Source: Bacillus sp. (in: firmicutes) (GTDB lineage: Bacteria > Bacillota > Bacilli > Bacillales > Salisediminibacteriaceae). Taken from it: 36,528 nucleotides of DNA. The stretch is taken from positions 1 through 36,528 of the forward strand of contig JAJOJL010000097.1 of assembly GCA_021208645.1 (NCBI GenBank), read 5' to 3'. Shown piece by piece: positions 1 through 7,373 of the stretch. Every line of letters starts with the position of its first letter. Within the stretch, counting starts at the first letter, position 1. The translations under genes were made by a program, and so were the position numbers. The notes below the pieces were generated by a model, which was not told the DNA's origin, did not search any database, and saw only the letters and a list, made by a program, of their open reading frames with translations.

Positions 1-248
1 CGTCTCAGGAATCGGAACACGAAGCCCATAAGCTACCGTTATGTAACCAATTGGCGGATCTGACTAAGCGGGAGTTGGAAGTATTAAACTATTTGTGTGA
101 AGGATGTTCCAACCAGGAAATATCAGAAAAGCTTTTCATTAGTTTAATTACAGTAAAAGTCCATTTGAAGCATATTTATCGTAAGCTAGGAGTCAAAAAC
201 AGGTCTCAAGCTATTATTCTGTGTAAAAATTCCATGGATGCTATGTAA
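1..248 (+). CDS. LuxR-family regulator, C-terminal HTH domain (5' end outside window)
   Basis: The reading frame is open from position 3 through the left edge of the window, so this is the C-terminal end of a longer protein and not a short ORF starting at the TTG at 51. The visible 82 residues carry a classic LuxR/GerE helix-turn-helix. LTKRELEVLNYLCEG is followed by SNQEISEKLFISLITVKVHL (recognition helix) and then HIYRKLGVKNRSQAI. The family binds DNA as dimers and activates transcription. The missing N-terminus could be a response-regulator receiver or a large MalT-like ATPase/TPR sensor; the sequence does not say which. A hairpin with a T-run follows about 55 bp after the stop. Confidence 0.85.
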   Translation, partial: SQESEHEAHKLPLCNQLADLTKRELEVLNYLCEGCSNQEISEKLFISLITVKVHLKHIYRKLGVKNRSQAIILCKNSMDAM

Positions 249-588
249 TTTGATGTTTGAAAAACAAAACGGATATTAAAGGATAAAGTCGTATGTCAAG
301 GCGCTCCCATTCCAATGGTGGGGGTGTCTTTTTGCTTAGGGGTGAAGTAGTAAAATAAAGACTTATGGATGTGACCCCTACTCACCTGTCGGTTCTTTAA
401 AAATGGGACAACTATGTTTATTACCAGGAGTCTATTCAAAAAGTAAAAACCCTAACTTTCGAGTAGCTTCTACAACGCAAAAAGACCAACAAACTATCTT
501 GCAATTTGTTAGTCACATTATGCTTTCATTTAAAGTTTGCTTTTTGGAATACTTTATTTATGAAGCTTCTATCTATACTTCTCTCTAG
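249..588. other. Intergenic stretch without a supported gene
   Basis: Apart from the terminator-like hairpin near 301-336 I see no convincing gene. A 61-codon frame at 403-588 has no ribosome binding site, no recognisable domain and a composition unlike its neighbours. The stretch separates the LuxR-type gene from the convergent DUF4870 gene. Confidence 0.5.
301..336 (+). terminator. Probable intrinsic terminator of the LuxR-type gene
   Basis: The arms CCCATT and AATGGtGGG form a short stem with one bulge, followed by a run of five T. It lies downstream of the LuxR-type gene. The stem is imperfect, so confidence is moderate. Confidence 0.5.
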
Positions 589-984
589 TTACTCTGCATC
601 TTTATTCAATTGTTTCTCTGTCATATACCCTGCGAATGGTAGTTTATAGCGTTCTCCTTTGTAGCCTTTGTACATCATGAATATCCATAAAACTACCCAT
701 AGTGGAGTAAACAAAATGCTAAAAATCAAACCGATTACTGGTATTAGAGAGATAATGAAGAAACCTACCATTAAACCCCCAAAGGCAATGAGTGACTGCA
801 ATGCGTGAAAGCGAATGTACTCATTTTCTTTTTCTAAAAGAAAGAGAATTAGTCCTGAAATAAAAGTAAACGCGTAGGCTAATAAACCGCCTAGGTTTTC
901 ATCTAAACCTGTTGTGGATTTACTCTTAGTTGCTGCAGGCTGCTCTGTTGTTTCCCCTTTTTTAGTATCCGTCTCCGTTGTCAT
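589..984 (-). CDS. DUF4870 domain-containing membrane protein
   Basis: 131 residues. The first ~35 residues are polar and rich in Thr, Lys and Glu. They are followed by the DUF4870 (Tic20-like) pattern: NLGGLLAYAFTFISGLILFL, then EKENEYIRFHALQSL, then two further hydrophobic segments (about residues 66-88 and 88-108) and a polar tail. Family members are small multi-pass membrane proteins of unknown function. I chose the ATG at 984 because TAGGAGG lies 7-8 bases upstream on the minus strand; an in-frame ATG 33 bases further out lacks such a site. The gene is divergent from the ABC exporter, with a perfect 18-bp palindrome between them. Confidence 0.85.
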   Translation of the reverse strand: MTTETDTKKGETTEQPAATKSKSTTGLDENLGGLLAYAFTFISGLILFLLEKENEYIRFHALQSLIAFGGLMVGFFIISLIPVIGLIFSILFTPLWVVLWIFMMYKGYKGERYKLPFAGYMTEKQLNKDAE

Positions 985-1043
985 ATTCACAAACCTCCTA
1001 TCCCATATTAGCTTCATCGTAGCAAAATAAAAAAATAAAACCT

Positions 1044-1061
1044 ATTATACTTAAGTATAAT
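1044..1061. promoter_or_regulatory. Perfect 18-bp palindrome in divergent promoter region
   Basis: ATTATACTTAAGTATAAT is a perfect dyad without a loop, followed by eight T. It lies 60 bp upstream of the DUF4870 start and 141 bp upstream of the ABC exporter start. It resembles a dimeric-repressor operator more than a terminator, because a loopless RNA hairpin would be strained. The regulator is unknown. Confidence 0.45.
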
Positions 1062-1201
1062 TTTTTTTCGGAAATAGGTATGGAAAAGTATGATTTACAT
1101 TACTAGTAAACAACTTCGTTGCTTTCTGGAAAGGATAACTCTATAATCCTATTATGGTTTTGCTTGCCTAATAATGTATCTTTCATAAGGAGTTGCGATC
1201 A

Positions 1202-2917
1202 TTGATTCGACGTTTTTTAGCTTACTACATACCTCATAAAAAATTATTTGCTGCAGATTTCAGTAGTGCCGTCTTTGTGGCTATATTAGAATTGGCTTTT
1301 CCGCTGGCAGTACAATGGTTTGTGGATTCCTTGCTGCCGACCGGGGATTGGACAACCATCCTTTGGGTAGGAGCAGGTCTTTTCGTTATCTACGGCTTAA
1401 GCACTTTTCTCCAGTATGTGGTTCATTACTGGGGCCATAAGCTTGGAATAAATATTGAGACAGATATGCGAGAACAGCTTTTTGAGCATGTACAAAAACA
1501 ATCCTTCCGTTATTTTGACAACACGAAAACAGGCCATATTATGAGCCGGTTTACGAATGACTTGTTTGATATTGGTGAGTTAGCACACCACGGACCGGAA
1601 GATATGTTTATTGCCATTATGACGTTCATCGGTGCCTTTTGGATTATGTTCACCATCAATGTGAAGTTGGCGATTGTTATTTTATGTATTGTCCCCCTTT
1701 TAATCGGGTTGATTGTTTTTTGCAACTTACAAATGAACAAAGCTTGGCGGCGGATGTTTAGCGACATTGCCGATGTAAACGCAAGAGTGGAAGATAGCGT
1801 CTCCGGGGTTCGTGTTGTCCAGTCATTCACCAATGAGAGGTTTGAGATTTCTAGATTTAATAAGGAAAACAAAAAGTTTAGGAAGGCGAAAATCGCCTCG
1901 TATCGTGTGATGGCATTCAGTTTGTCGAGCATTTATATGTTGACTCGCTTCATTACTTTGGCAGTTCTTGTCTATGGTGCGTGGCTAAGCTTTAATGGGC
2001 AATTATCCAATGGGGAACTTGTTGCCTTTATTCTTTACGTGAATGTGTTGTTGAAACCAATCGATAAGATCAGTGCGTTAATGGAGTTGTATCCAAAAGG
2101 GATGGCTGGCTTTAAGCGGTTTACAGAAATGATAGATACGGAGCCAGAGGTGAAAAACCAGCCAGATGCTATTGATGTACAATACCTTCAGGGCGATATT
2201 CAATTGCGTGATGTGAGTTTCCAATATGAAAACAGCAAACCTGTATTAAATGGGATCAACCTTAATATCCGTGCTGGTGATACGGTTGCCTTTGTAGGAC
2301 CATCTGGTGCCGGAAAAACAACAATCTGTTCCCTCATTCCGAGGTTTTACGATGTGGACAATGGTGCGATTCTGATCGATGGCATGGATATTCGGGAGAT
2401 GACGAAGGAATCTCTCCGTTCACAGATCGGTATAGTTCAGCAGGATGTATTTTTATTTACAGGTACGTTAAAGGAAAACATTGCTTACGGAATGTTGGGT
2501 GCAACGGATCAAGAAATTGCAGAGGCTGCCCGCCGTGCCCACTTAGAGGATTTTATTCATTCTCTCCCAGAAGGATACGAAACACAAATTGGTGAGCGTG
2601 GCTTAAAGCTTTCTGGTGGACAAAAACAGCGAATTGCCATCGCTAGAATGTTTTTAAAAAATCCGCCAATACTTATCTTAGACGAAGCTACGTCTGCATT
2701 GGATACGGAAACCGAGCTTATTATCCAACAGGCATTAGGCGAGTTGGCGAAAAACAGGACCACCCTCGTTATCGCCCATCGATTAGCAACCATTCGAAAC
2801 GCAGATAAAATCGTTGTAGTGACAGAAGAGGGGATTTCAGAAGAGGGAACACACGAGGAACTACTTCGTAATGGTGGCCTCTTTGCCAAGCTTCATGATG
2901 TACAGTTTCAAAAATAA
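1202..2917 (+). CDS. ywjA: YwjA-like ABC exporter (fused permease and ATPase)
   Basis: 571 residues, the normal size of a homodimeric half-size ABC exporter. Residues ~1-300 form a six-helix transmembrane domain with the YwjA-like stretches VVHYWGHKLGINIETDMREQ and AHHGPEDMFIAIMTFIGAF. The C-terminal ATPase has Walker A GPSGAGKTT, Q-loop QQDVF, signature LSGGQ, Walker B ILILDEATSALD and H-loop AHRLAT. Substrate unknown; the family exports lipids, peptides or drugs from the cytoplasm. Start choice: AAGGAG at 1187-1192 directly abuts an upstream TTG at 1193, which leaves no spacer. The TTG at 1202 is 9 bases away and gives the N-terminus MIRRFLAYY, matching YwjA (MIKRIIAYY from memory). The glycosylase gene follows after 20 bp and is probably co-transcribed. 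Confidence 0.93.
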   Translation: MIRRFLAYYIPHKKLFAADFSSAVFVAILELAFPLAVQWFVDSLLPTGDWTTILWVGAGLFVIYGLSTFLQYVVHYWGHKLGINIETDMREQLFEHVQKQSFRYFDNTKTGHIMSRFTNDLFDIGELAHHGPEDMFIAIMTFIGAFWIMFTINVKLAIVILCIVPLLIGLIVFCNLQMNKAWRRMFSDIADVNARVEDSVSGVRVVQSFTNERFEISRFNKENKKFRKAKIASYRVMAFSLSSIYMLTRFITLAVLVYGAWLSFNGQLSNGELVAFILYVNVLLKPIDKISALMELYPKGMAGFKRFTEMIDTEPEVKNQPDAIDVQYLQGDIQLRDVSFQYENSKPVLNGINLNIRAGDTVAFVGPSGAGKTTICSLIPRFYDVDNGAILIDGMDIREMTKESLRSQIGIVQQDVFLFTGTLKENIAYGMLGATDQEIAEAARRAHLEDFIHSLPEGYETQIGERGLKLSGGQKQRIAIARMFLKNPPILILDEATSALDTETELIIQQALGELAKNRTTLVIAHRLATIRNADKIVVVTEEGISEEGTHEELLRNGGLFAKLHDVQFQK

Positions 2918-2937
2918 GCAAATTAGGTGAATAATAT

Positions 2938-3546
2938 ATGGTCATTCAGCCCCTACCTCAAACTTTTTTTCAACAAACAACCTTGGAGCTAGCACAAGCG
3001 CTTTTAGGAAAACTACTCGTAAAAGAGACAGACGAAGGGATTGCTGCTGGCTGGATTGTGGAGACGGAAGCGTATATGGGTCCTCATGATAAGGCTGCCC
3101 ACAGTTATGGCAACCGGCGGACGAAACGAACGGAGGTTATGTTCGGACCTTCAGGCTATGTGTATACGTATGTAATGCATACCCATTGTCTCGTTAATGT
3201 TGTGAGTGGTGGGGAAGGAAGTCCTGAGGCAATATTGATTCGAGCCATAGAACCATACAAAGGTTTAGACCTTATGTACGAGCGGCGAGGCCATGACAAA
3301 AAAATTAGGGAACTCACTAATGGTCCGGGAAAGCTTACAAAAGCTTTGGGAATTGTAAAAGAAGATTATGGTCTGCCGATTTTTAAGCCACCATTATATA
3401 TTGGAGATGGTGAAATGGCTCCTGAGGTTTTATCTGGTCCCCGCATCGGTATCGATAACAGCGGTGAAGCCAGGGACTATCCATGGCGGTTTTGGATCAA
3501 GGATAATCCTTTTGTATCTAGGAGTCGTTCTGTGAAAAATATGTGA
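2938..3546 (+). CDS. aag: 3-methyladenine DNA glycosylase (AAG/MPG family)
   Basis: 202 residues, full length for bacterial AAG (YxlJ-like). It removes alkylated bases such as 3-methyladenine and hypoxanthine to start base excision repair. Family motifs visible: LAQALLGKLLVKE near the N-terminus; WIVETEAYMGPHDKAAHSYG with the catalytic Glu in the ETEAY context; RRTKRTEVMFGPSGYVYTY; NGPGKLTKALGI; and the C-terminal WRFWIKDNPFVS. AGGTGA lies 7-9 bases before the ATG. The gene follows the ywjA-like gene by 20 bp. Its stop codon overlaps the outer arm of a hairpin repeat (3541-3685), so that repeat begins exactly at the end of this coding region. Confidence 0.95.
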   Translation: MVIQPLPQTFFQQTTLELAQALLGKLLVKETDEGIAAGWIVETEAYMGPHDKAAHSYGNRRTKRTEVMFGPSGYVYTYVMHTHCLVNVVSGGEGSPEAILIRAIEPYKGLDLMYERRGHDKKIRELTNGPGKLTKALGIVKEDYGLPIFKPPLYIGDGEMAPEVLSGPRIGIDNSGEARDYPWRFWIKDNPFVSRSRSVKNM

Positions 3547-3685
3547 GTCTGTACAAAAAGGTCGTTTTTGGGGCTTTTTTTTTACAGACTCGAAGTAATG
3601 AGCGTAGCCGTCGCAATCTTTTAAGAGCTGACAGGAGTGGGTTTCTCCTGTCAACGAGCAACGATCGGAGCTATTACCTAATTAC
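3541..3685 (-). repeat. Diverged copy of the hairpin mobile element (copy A, reverse orientation)
   Basis: Read on the minus strand, this stretch aligns with the two near-identical elements at 24418-24580 and 29276-29437. Shared blocks in order are AGCTCCG/GGCTCCG, TCGTTGC, the loop AAACCCA, AAAAGATTGC, ACGGCT and CATT(G/A)CTT, then a terminal A/T-rich hairpin. Stem II here is TGACAGGAG/CTCCTGTCA (3629-3637 with 3645-3653). In the other copies it is CCTACTATGA/TCATAGTAGG, yet the loop is conserved. The terminal hairpin GAGTCTGTA/TACAGACTC (3545-3553 with 3583-3591) is also different in sequence but conserved in layout. Its end overlaps the aag stop codon. Confidence 0.7.
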
Positions 3686-3746
3686 TTTATATATATACAT
3701 TTTTTTTAGCTTTCTGGAACAAACTAGGTATGAAGGAGGCGATAGG

Positions 3747-3971
3747 ATGGCAGAAAAAATCACTGCTGTAAGGAAGAACAACGAAGGAGATATCGTGGAG
3801 CTTCAGTTATCGTCAGGTCAGGTAGTGGATTATAAGCAGGCACAACAAATGGCAAAGAACGGTGAAATTGAGCACGTCAATGTTTTCCGTGGACGAGACG
3901 GAGATGAACATCTCCGCAGCGATGCAGACGGTATCGAAGAGAATAATTTAGACAACTTACCAACTTTTTAA
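3747..3971 (+). CDS. DUF3892 domain-containing small protein
   Basis: 74 residues. It starts MAEKITAVRKNNEGDIVELQ and continues LSSGQVVDYKQAQQMAKNGE, the DUF3892 pattern of a short beta-rich fold followed by a helix. A charged tail contains RGRDGDEHLRSDADG. Family function is unknown; members are common in Bacillaceae. The ATG at 3747 was chosen because GAAGGAGG ends 7 bases upstream; a longer frame extending back to 3543 runs through the repeat element and is not credible. A strong terminator follows. Confidence 0.85.
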   Translation: MAEKITAVRKNNEGDIVELQLSSGQVVDYKQAQQMAKNGEIEHVNVFRGRDGDEHLRSDADGIEENNLDNLPTF

Positions 3972-4001
3972 GATTCATGTTGTACATTGTAAGTATTGAG
4001 A

Positions 4002-4041
4002 AAGCCCCCAAAGGGAGAATTCCTGTTTGGGGGCTTATTTA
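4002..4041 (+). terminator. Intrinsic terminator after DUF3892 gene
   Basis: Perfect 11-bp stem AAGCCCCCAAA/TTTGGGGGCTT with a 13-base loop, followed by ATTTAT. The genes on either side converge, so it may act in both directions. Confidence 0.8.
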
Positions 4042-4116
4042 TAGTCTGCTTCGCAAAGTTTAAAGTCGGAAAATAACTATCATAAGTACCTTCTGCTTTT
4101 GAGCTAACTATACTTC

Positions 4117-4711
4117 TTATTCACCAGTATAAGGATACCATTTTAAGTCCTTATAATTGGGGAAAATTTGATTATTGGGGTAGCCGTAATAATAAAGTTT
4201 TTCACCATCCTCGTTAAAAGCAATGGCGTTCAGGTGATCTATTTGTTTACTATAGGGAAAAAGAAATGTCACGGACTCTCCCTTCTTCACTTCTTGCCTT
4301 TCCCGTTTTAATTCCCGCCCTGCCTCAATATATGCTACATCCTCATCAAAGGATTCAATAACTAATAAGGAAAAACTTTCTCCGTTATCATTGGCACTAC
4401 TCATTGCTCCAATTGTTCGTATCTGGTTGTACGTCATTGGTATAGAGATAGAAACTGGACTACGATAAAAAATACCTTCCCTTTCCGAAAGAACTGTCCG
4501 ATACATTTCCTCTTCTTCACTTTTAAATAGATATAAAAAAGCCGTTTCTCCGTGGAACTCATCGATTAATTCATAATCACTTGAAATAAAAGGATTCCCT
4601 TTGGCAGCACTCAATGGTGTGAATCGATAACCTGTCAGACCAAAAAAATAGAAGAATAGCACCAATTATCAAGATCCCTTTCATCCACTTAGTTGAAAAG
4701 ATTTTGTTCAT
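4117..4711 (-). pseudogene. Uncharacterised membrane-anchored or secreted protein, frameshifted near the N-terminus
   Basis: A good site (GGAGGAGAGAG) precedes the ATG at 4711, giving MNKIFSTKWMKGILIIGAIL, a typical basic-then-hydrophobic export signal or anchor. This frame fails just after a run of seven T (plus-strand A at 4642-4648). The next 170 codons are open in another frame (GLTGYRFTPLSAAKGNPF onwards to 4117). Removing one T joins the two frames as ILLFFGLTGYRF with no loss. The joined protein would be about 197 residues with one N-terminal membrane segment and an extracytoplasmic soluble domain. I do not recognise the family. The shift could be real, phase-variable or a sequencing error. 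Confidence 0.6.
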
Positions 4712-4781
4712 CTCTCTCCTCCATTTTTTTAATTTTCTAATATCTTCATTTTAACATCATTTACCTTTTTTGTTTTAAGTT

Positions 4782-4811
4782 GTGTTAAAGAGTATTGCTT
4801 ATTTTTAACAC
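4782..4811. promoter_or_regulatory. Inverted repeat in divergent intergenic region
   Basis: GTGTTAAA at 4782-4789 and TTTAACAC at 4804-4811 are perfect 8-bp inverted repeats whose centres are 22 bp apart, two helical turns. They lie between the frameshifted anchor gene and the PAS kinase gene, which are divergent. Plausible operator; no regulator is identified. Confidence 0.35.
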
Positions 4812-4931
4812 CAATAATCAACTTCCCGCTTTAACAACTCTTTTCTAATATTATATTTATTTTTACAGGGATTCTTTAAGTTAATAAAGAATTTATATAT
4901 TATCTACTCTACTGTCGAAAGTGGTGGTTAT

Positions 4932-5990
4932 ATGTTAGAGCAAGGAGATGACATTAATTATAAGAGTTTTATACCGAGAAAAAACGGTTTTATTTTTAAG
5001 TTTGTTAAAATGGAAAATCAGTATATTCATACTTTTATAGAAGGGGAGCTTATTCAAAAAGTCGGAATTCATCCTAATATGATTATTGGAAAGACCGTTT
5101 TCGACTTTTTGCCTGAGGAAGTGGCAAGGGAAAAAACTCTTTTTTACGATAGGGCCTGGAACGGGGAAATAGTTAATTACGAAGGGCATTTCGGTGGAGT
5201 GTACTACTTGGCAACATTAAATCCCATTGTAACTAATTCTGATGTAGTTGAAGTACTCGGTACCGCCATAGATATTACAGTAGAAAAAGAAAGGGAAATA
5301 CAAGTTCAAAAAATGGAGAAGCTTTCTGTAGTAGGAGAATTAGCTGCTGGGATTGCCCATGAAATTCGAAATCCACTCACCGCGATTAAGGGGTTTACAC
5401 AATTAGTGAAAGAAAATGTTGAAGATGAAAAACTACATCTCTACTTAAACACCACCATGGATGAATTAAATAGGATTAACGAAATTGTTAATGAGTTTAT
5501 GGTCATTGCTAAACCTGACGAGAATCTTCACATGAAACTAACGGATATTAATTTATTGGTTAAGAACGTAATTAACATAATGGAACCACAAGCAAATCTT
5601 CAAAGTGTTATAATTATACCGCAGTTTGAAGCATCCATTATGGCAGAGTGTGATCTTAATAAAATAAAGCAAGTCCTCATAAATATATTGAAAAACGCTA
5701 TGGAGGCCATCAATCATAAGAATGCCATTATTACTGTTATTTTAAGGCAGGAAAATGAGGACGGTTATGTTATTGAAATAATAGATGATGGTTGTGGCAT
5801 TTCTGAAGACAGGCAAAAAAGTTTGTTTGAGCCATTTTTTTTCTACAAAAGAAAAAAGGAACAGGATTTAGGATTAATGATCTGTAAACGTATCATTGAT
5901 ATTCATAATGGTTCAATTGAGATAATAAGCACGGAGGAACTTGGGACAACTGTAAAAATAAATCTCCCCACAAAAAATAGGCAACCCTAA
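4932..5990 (+). CDS. PAS-domain sensor histidine kinase with altered G2/ATP-lid motif
   Basis: 352 residues, no membrane helices. A PAS-like sensor domain (about 20-120) is followed by HisKA with the H-box GIAHEIRNPLTAIKGF (phospho-acceptor His143). A HATPase domain carries N-box QVLINILKNAMEAI (~248-260), G1 box IIDDGCGI (283-290) and F-box LFEPFF. Sporulation-kinase-type proteins share this layout. The G2 region reads FYKRKKEQDLGLMIC (303-317), whereas the family has STKEKGTGLGLMIC. Deleting one T from 5835-5842, one A from 5852-5857 and one T from 5867-5869 restores the canonical sequence exactly. So three +1 changes cancel out and keep the frame open. ATP binding may be impaired. It is followed after 37 bp by the M20 peptidase gene. 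Confidence 0.85.
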   Translation: MLEQGDDINYKSFIPRKNGFIFKFVKMENQYIHTFIEGELIQKVGIHPNMIIGKTVFDFLPEEVAREKTLFYDRAWNGEIVNYEGHFGGVYYLATLNPIVTNSDVVEVLGTAIDITVEKEREIQVQKMEKLSVVGELAAGIAHEIRNPLTAIKGFTQLVKENVEDEKLHLYLNTTMDELNRINEIVNEFMVIAKPDENLHMKLTDINLLVKNVINIMEPQANLQSVIIIPQFEASIMAECDLNKIKQVLINILKNAMEAINHKNAIITVILRQENEDGYVIEIIDDGCGISEDRQKSLFEPFFFYKRKKEQDLGLMICKRIIDIHNGSIEIISTEELGTTVKINLPTKNRQP

Positions 5991-6027
5991 TGGGTAAAAG
6001 TAAAAATTCAGTAAGGAGAAGTTACAT

Positions 6028-7311
6028 ATGGACAACAATAATGAGAATAAAATACAACCTATTATTTCAAGTCATACAGAAAAATTGTATAAAAGTTTAA
6101 TAAACGAACCATTAATCTCAAGGACACTTCAATTAATTAAAGAAAATAATGAAAGCACCCTAAAAGACCAAATTGAATTAACGGAAATACCAGCGCCTAC
6201 TTTTGATGAAGGAGTGCGGGGGCAAGAGTTTCGTAAGCGTTTGGAAAAATTGGGATTAGAAGATGTTCAAACAGATGAAGTGGGAAATGTGTTCGGTGTT
6301 CGTAGAGGGGCTGGAAATGGTCCAACTCTCGTTGTATGTGCCCACTTAGATACGGTTTTTCCAGAGGGAACCGATGTGAAAGCAAAATGGAAGGATGGCA
6401 AAGTGTATGCCCCAGGCATATCAGACGATGGCCGGGGATTAACGGTTGTCCTTACTCTACTCAAAGCCCTTAACGAACAAAATATCAAGACTGAAGGAAA
6501 TGTTTTATTCGGTGCAACGGTGGGAGAAGAGGGTTTAGGAGATTTATATGGCGTAAAAGCATTATTTGAAAACCGGGGTCATGAGATCGATGGATTTATT
6601 TCCATTGAGCCTGGCTCCCCATCGCGAATCATCTATGCAGGAACAGGCAGTAAAAGGTATAACGTCACATTTACAGGACCAGGTGGGCATAGTTTCGGTG
6701 ACTTCGGTCTTCCTAGTGCGATTCATGCATTAGGAAGGGCCATTGCGAAAATTTCACAAGTGGAAACCCCAAATGACCCAAAAACAACGTTTAATGTTGG
6801 AACCGTTGCCGGTGGTACAACCGTTAACACAATCGCCGCAAAAGCAAATATGGTTATTGATTTACGATCCACTTGTGCGGAGGAACTGAACTGTTTAGAG
6901 GAAGAAGTATTGTCTCTCATTCATGAAGCTGTTAAGGAAGAGAATGAGCGTTGGAAAAGCGGAGAACTTTCGGTGGAACTTGTGCAAGTAGGGGATCGAC
7001 CGGCTGGGACGCAGTCTACAGATGCTGTCATCGTTCAAGCAGCCCTTGCTGCAACAAAAAGCATCGGTTTTGAACCTGCATTAAGTTCGCCGAGCAGTAC
7101 AGATTCCAATGTGCCAATAAGCTTAGGCGTGCCTGCCGTTACCCTTGGGGGCGGCGGTGAATTTGGAGGAGTTCATACATTAGGGGAATTCTTTGACCCA
7201 ACTGACGCTTATTACGGACCACAGCAGATTATGTTGACTGTGCTCGGTCTTGTTGGTGTCAAAGGGATATGTAAGCCATTGCTAGAAAAACGTAATTTAG
7301 AGTCGATATGA
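6028..7311 (+). CDS. M20 family metallopeptidase (PepT-like)
   Basis: 427 residues. It is a two-zinc aminoacylase/carboxypeptidase-type enzyme that hydrolyses peptides or N-acyl amino acids in the cytoplasm. Visible zinc and catalytic residues: AHLDTVF (His106), GISDDGRGL (bridging Asp133 or Asp134), GATVGEEGLGD (catalytic Glu167, zinc Glu168), ISIEPG (Glu194) and the C-terminal GGVHTLGEFFD (His). The dimerisation domain lies around GPGGHSFGDFG. AAGGAGA precedes the ATG by 8 bases. All metal ligands are present, unlike the neighbouring broken RocB-like M20 gene on the opposite strand. Exact substrate cannot be read from sequence. Confidence 0.9.
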   Translation: MDNNNENKIQPIISSHTEKLYKSLINEPLISRTLQLIKENNESTLKDQIELTEIPAPTFDEGVRGQEFRKRLEKLGLEDVQTDEVGNVFGVRRGAGNGPTLVVCAHLDTVFPEGTDVKAKWKDGKVYAPGISDDGRGLTVVLTLLKALNEQNIKTEGNVLFGATVGEEGLGDLYGVKALFENRGHEIDGFISIEPGSPSRIIYAGTGSKRYNVTFTGPGGHSFGDFGLPSAIHALGRAIAKISQVETPNDPKTTFNVGTVAGGTTVNTIAAKANMVIDLRSTCAEELNCLEEEVLSLIHEAVKEENERWKSGELSVELVQVGDRPAGTQSTDAVIVQAALAATKSIGFEPALSSPSSTDSNVPISLGVPAVTLGGGGEFGGVHTLGEFFDPTDAYYGPQQIMLTVLGLVGVKGICKPLLEKRNLESI

Positions 7312-7327
7312 CAGTTAGAAATACAAA

Positions 7328-7360
7328 GGGCAGACAAGCGGTATCGGCGCTTGTCTGCCC
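7328..7360. terminator. Bidirectional intrinsic terminator
   Basis: Perfect 13-bp stem GGGCAGACAAGCG/CGCTTGTCTGCCC with a 7-base loop between two convergent genes. Flanking ACAAA and TTTGT extend the pairing. It serves the M20 gene and probably the rocB-like pseudogene. Confidence 0.85.
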
Positions 7361-7373
7361 TCATTTGTGTCTA

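Noticed and set aside
403..588. A 61-codon open frame after the LuxR-type gene
   Set aside because: No ribosome binding site, no domain, atypical composition. It ends just before the convergent DUF4870 stop. Probably chance.
1510..1932. Long minus-strand open frame inside the ABC exporter
   Set aside because: It is the antisense of the transmembrane domain; the exporter frame has all family motifs, and the antisense frame has none and no start signals.
3629..3653. Perfect 9-bp hairpin considered as a terminator of aag
   Set aside because: No T-run follows on either strand, and it aligns with the central stem of the mobile hairpin family, which explains it better.
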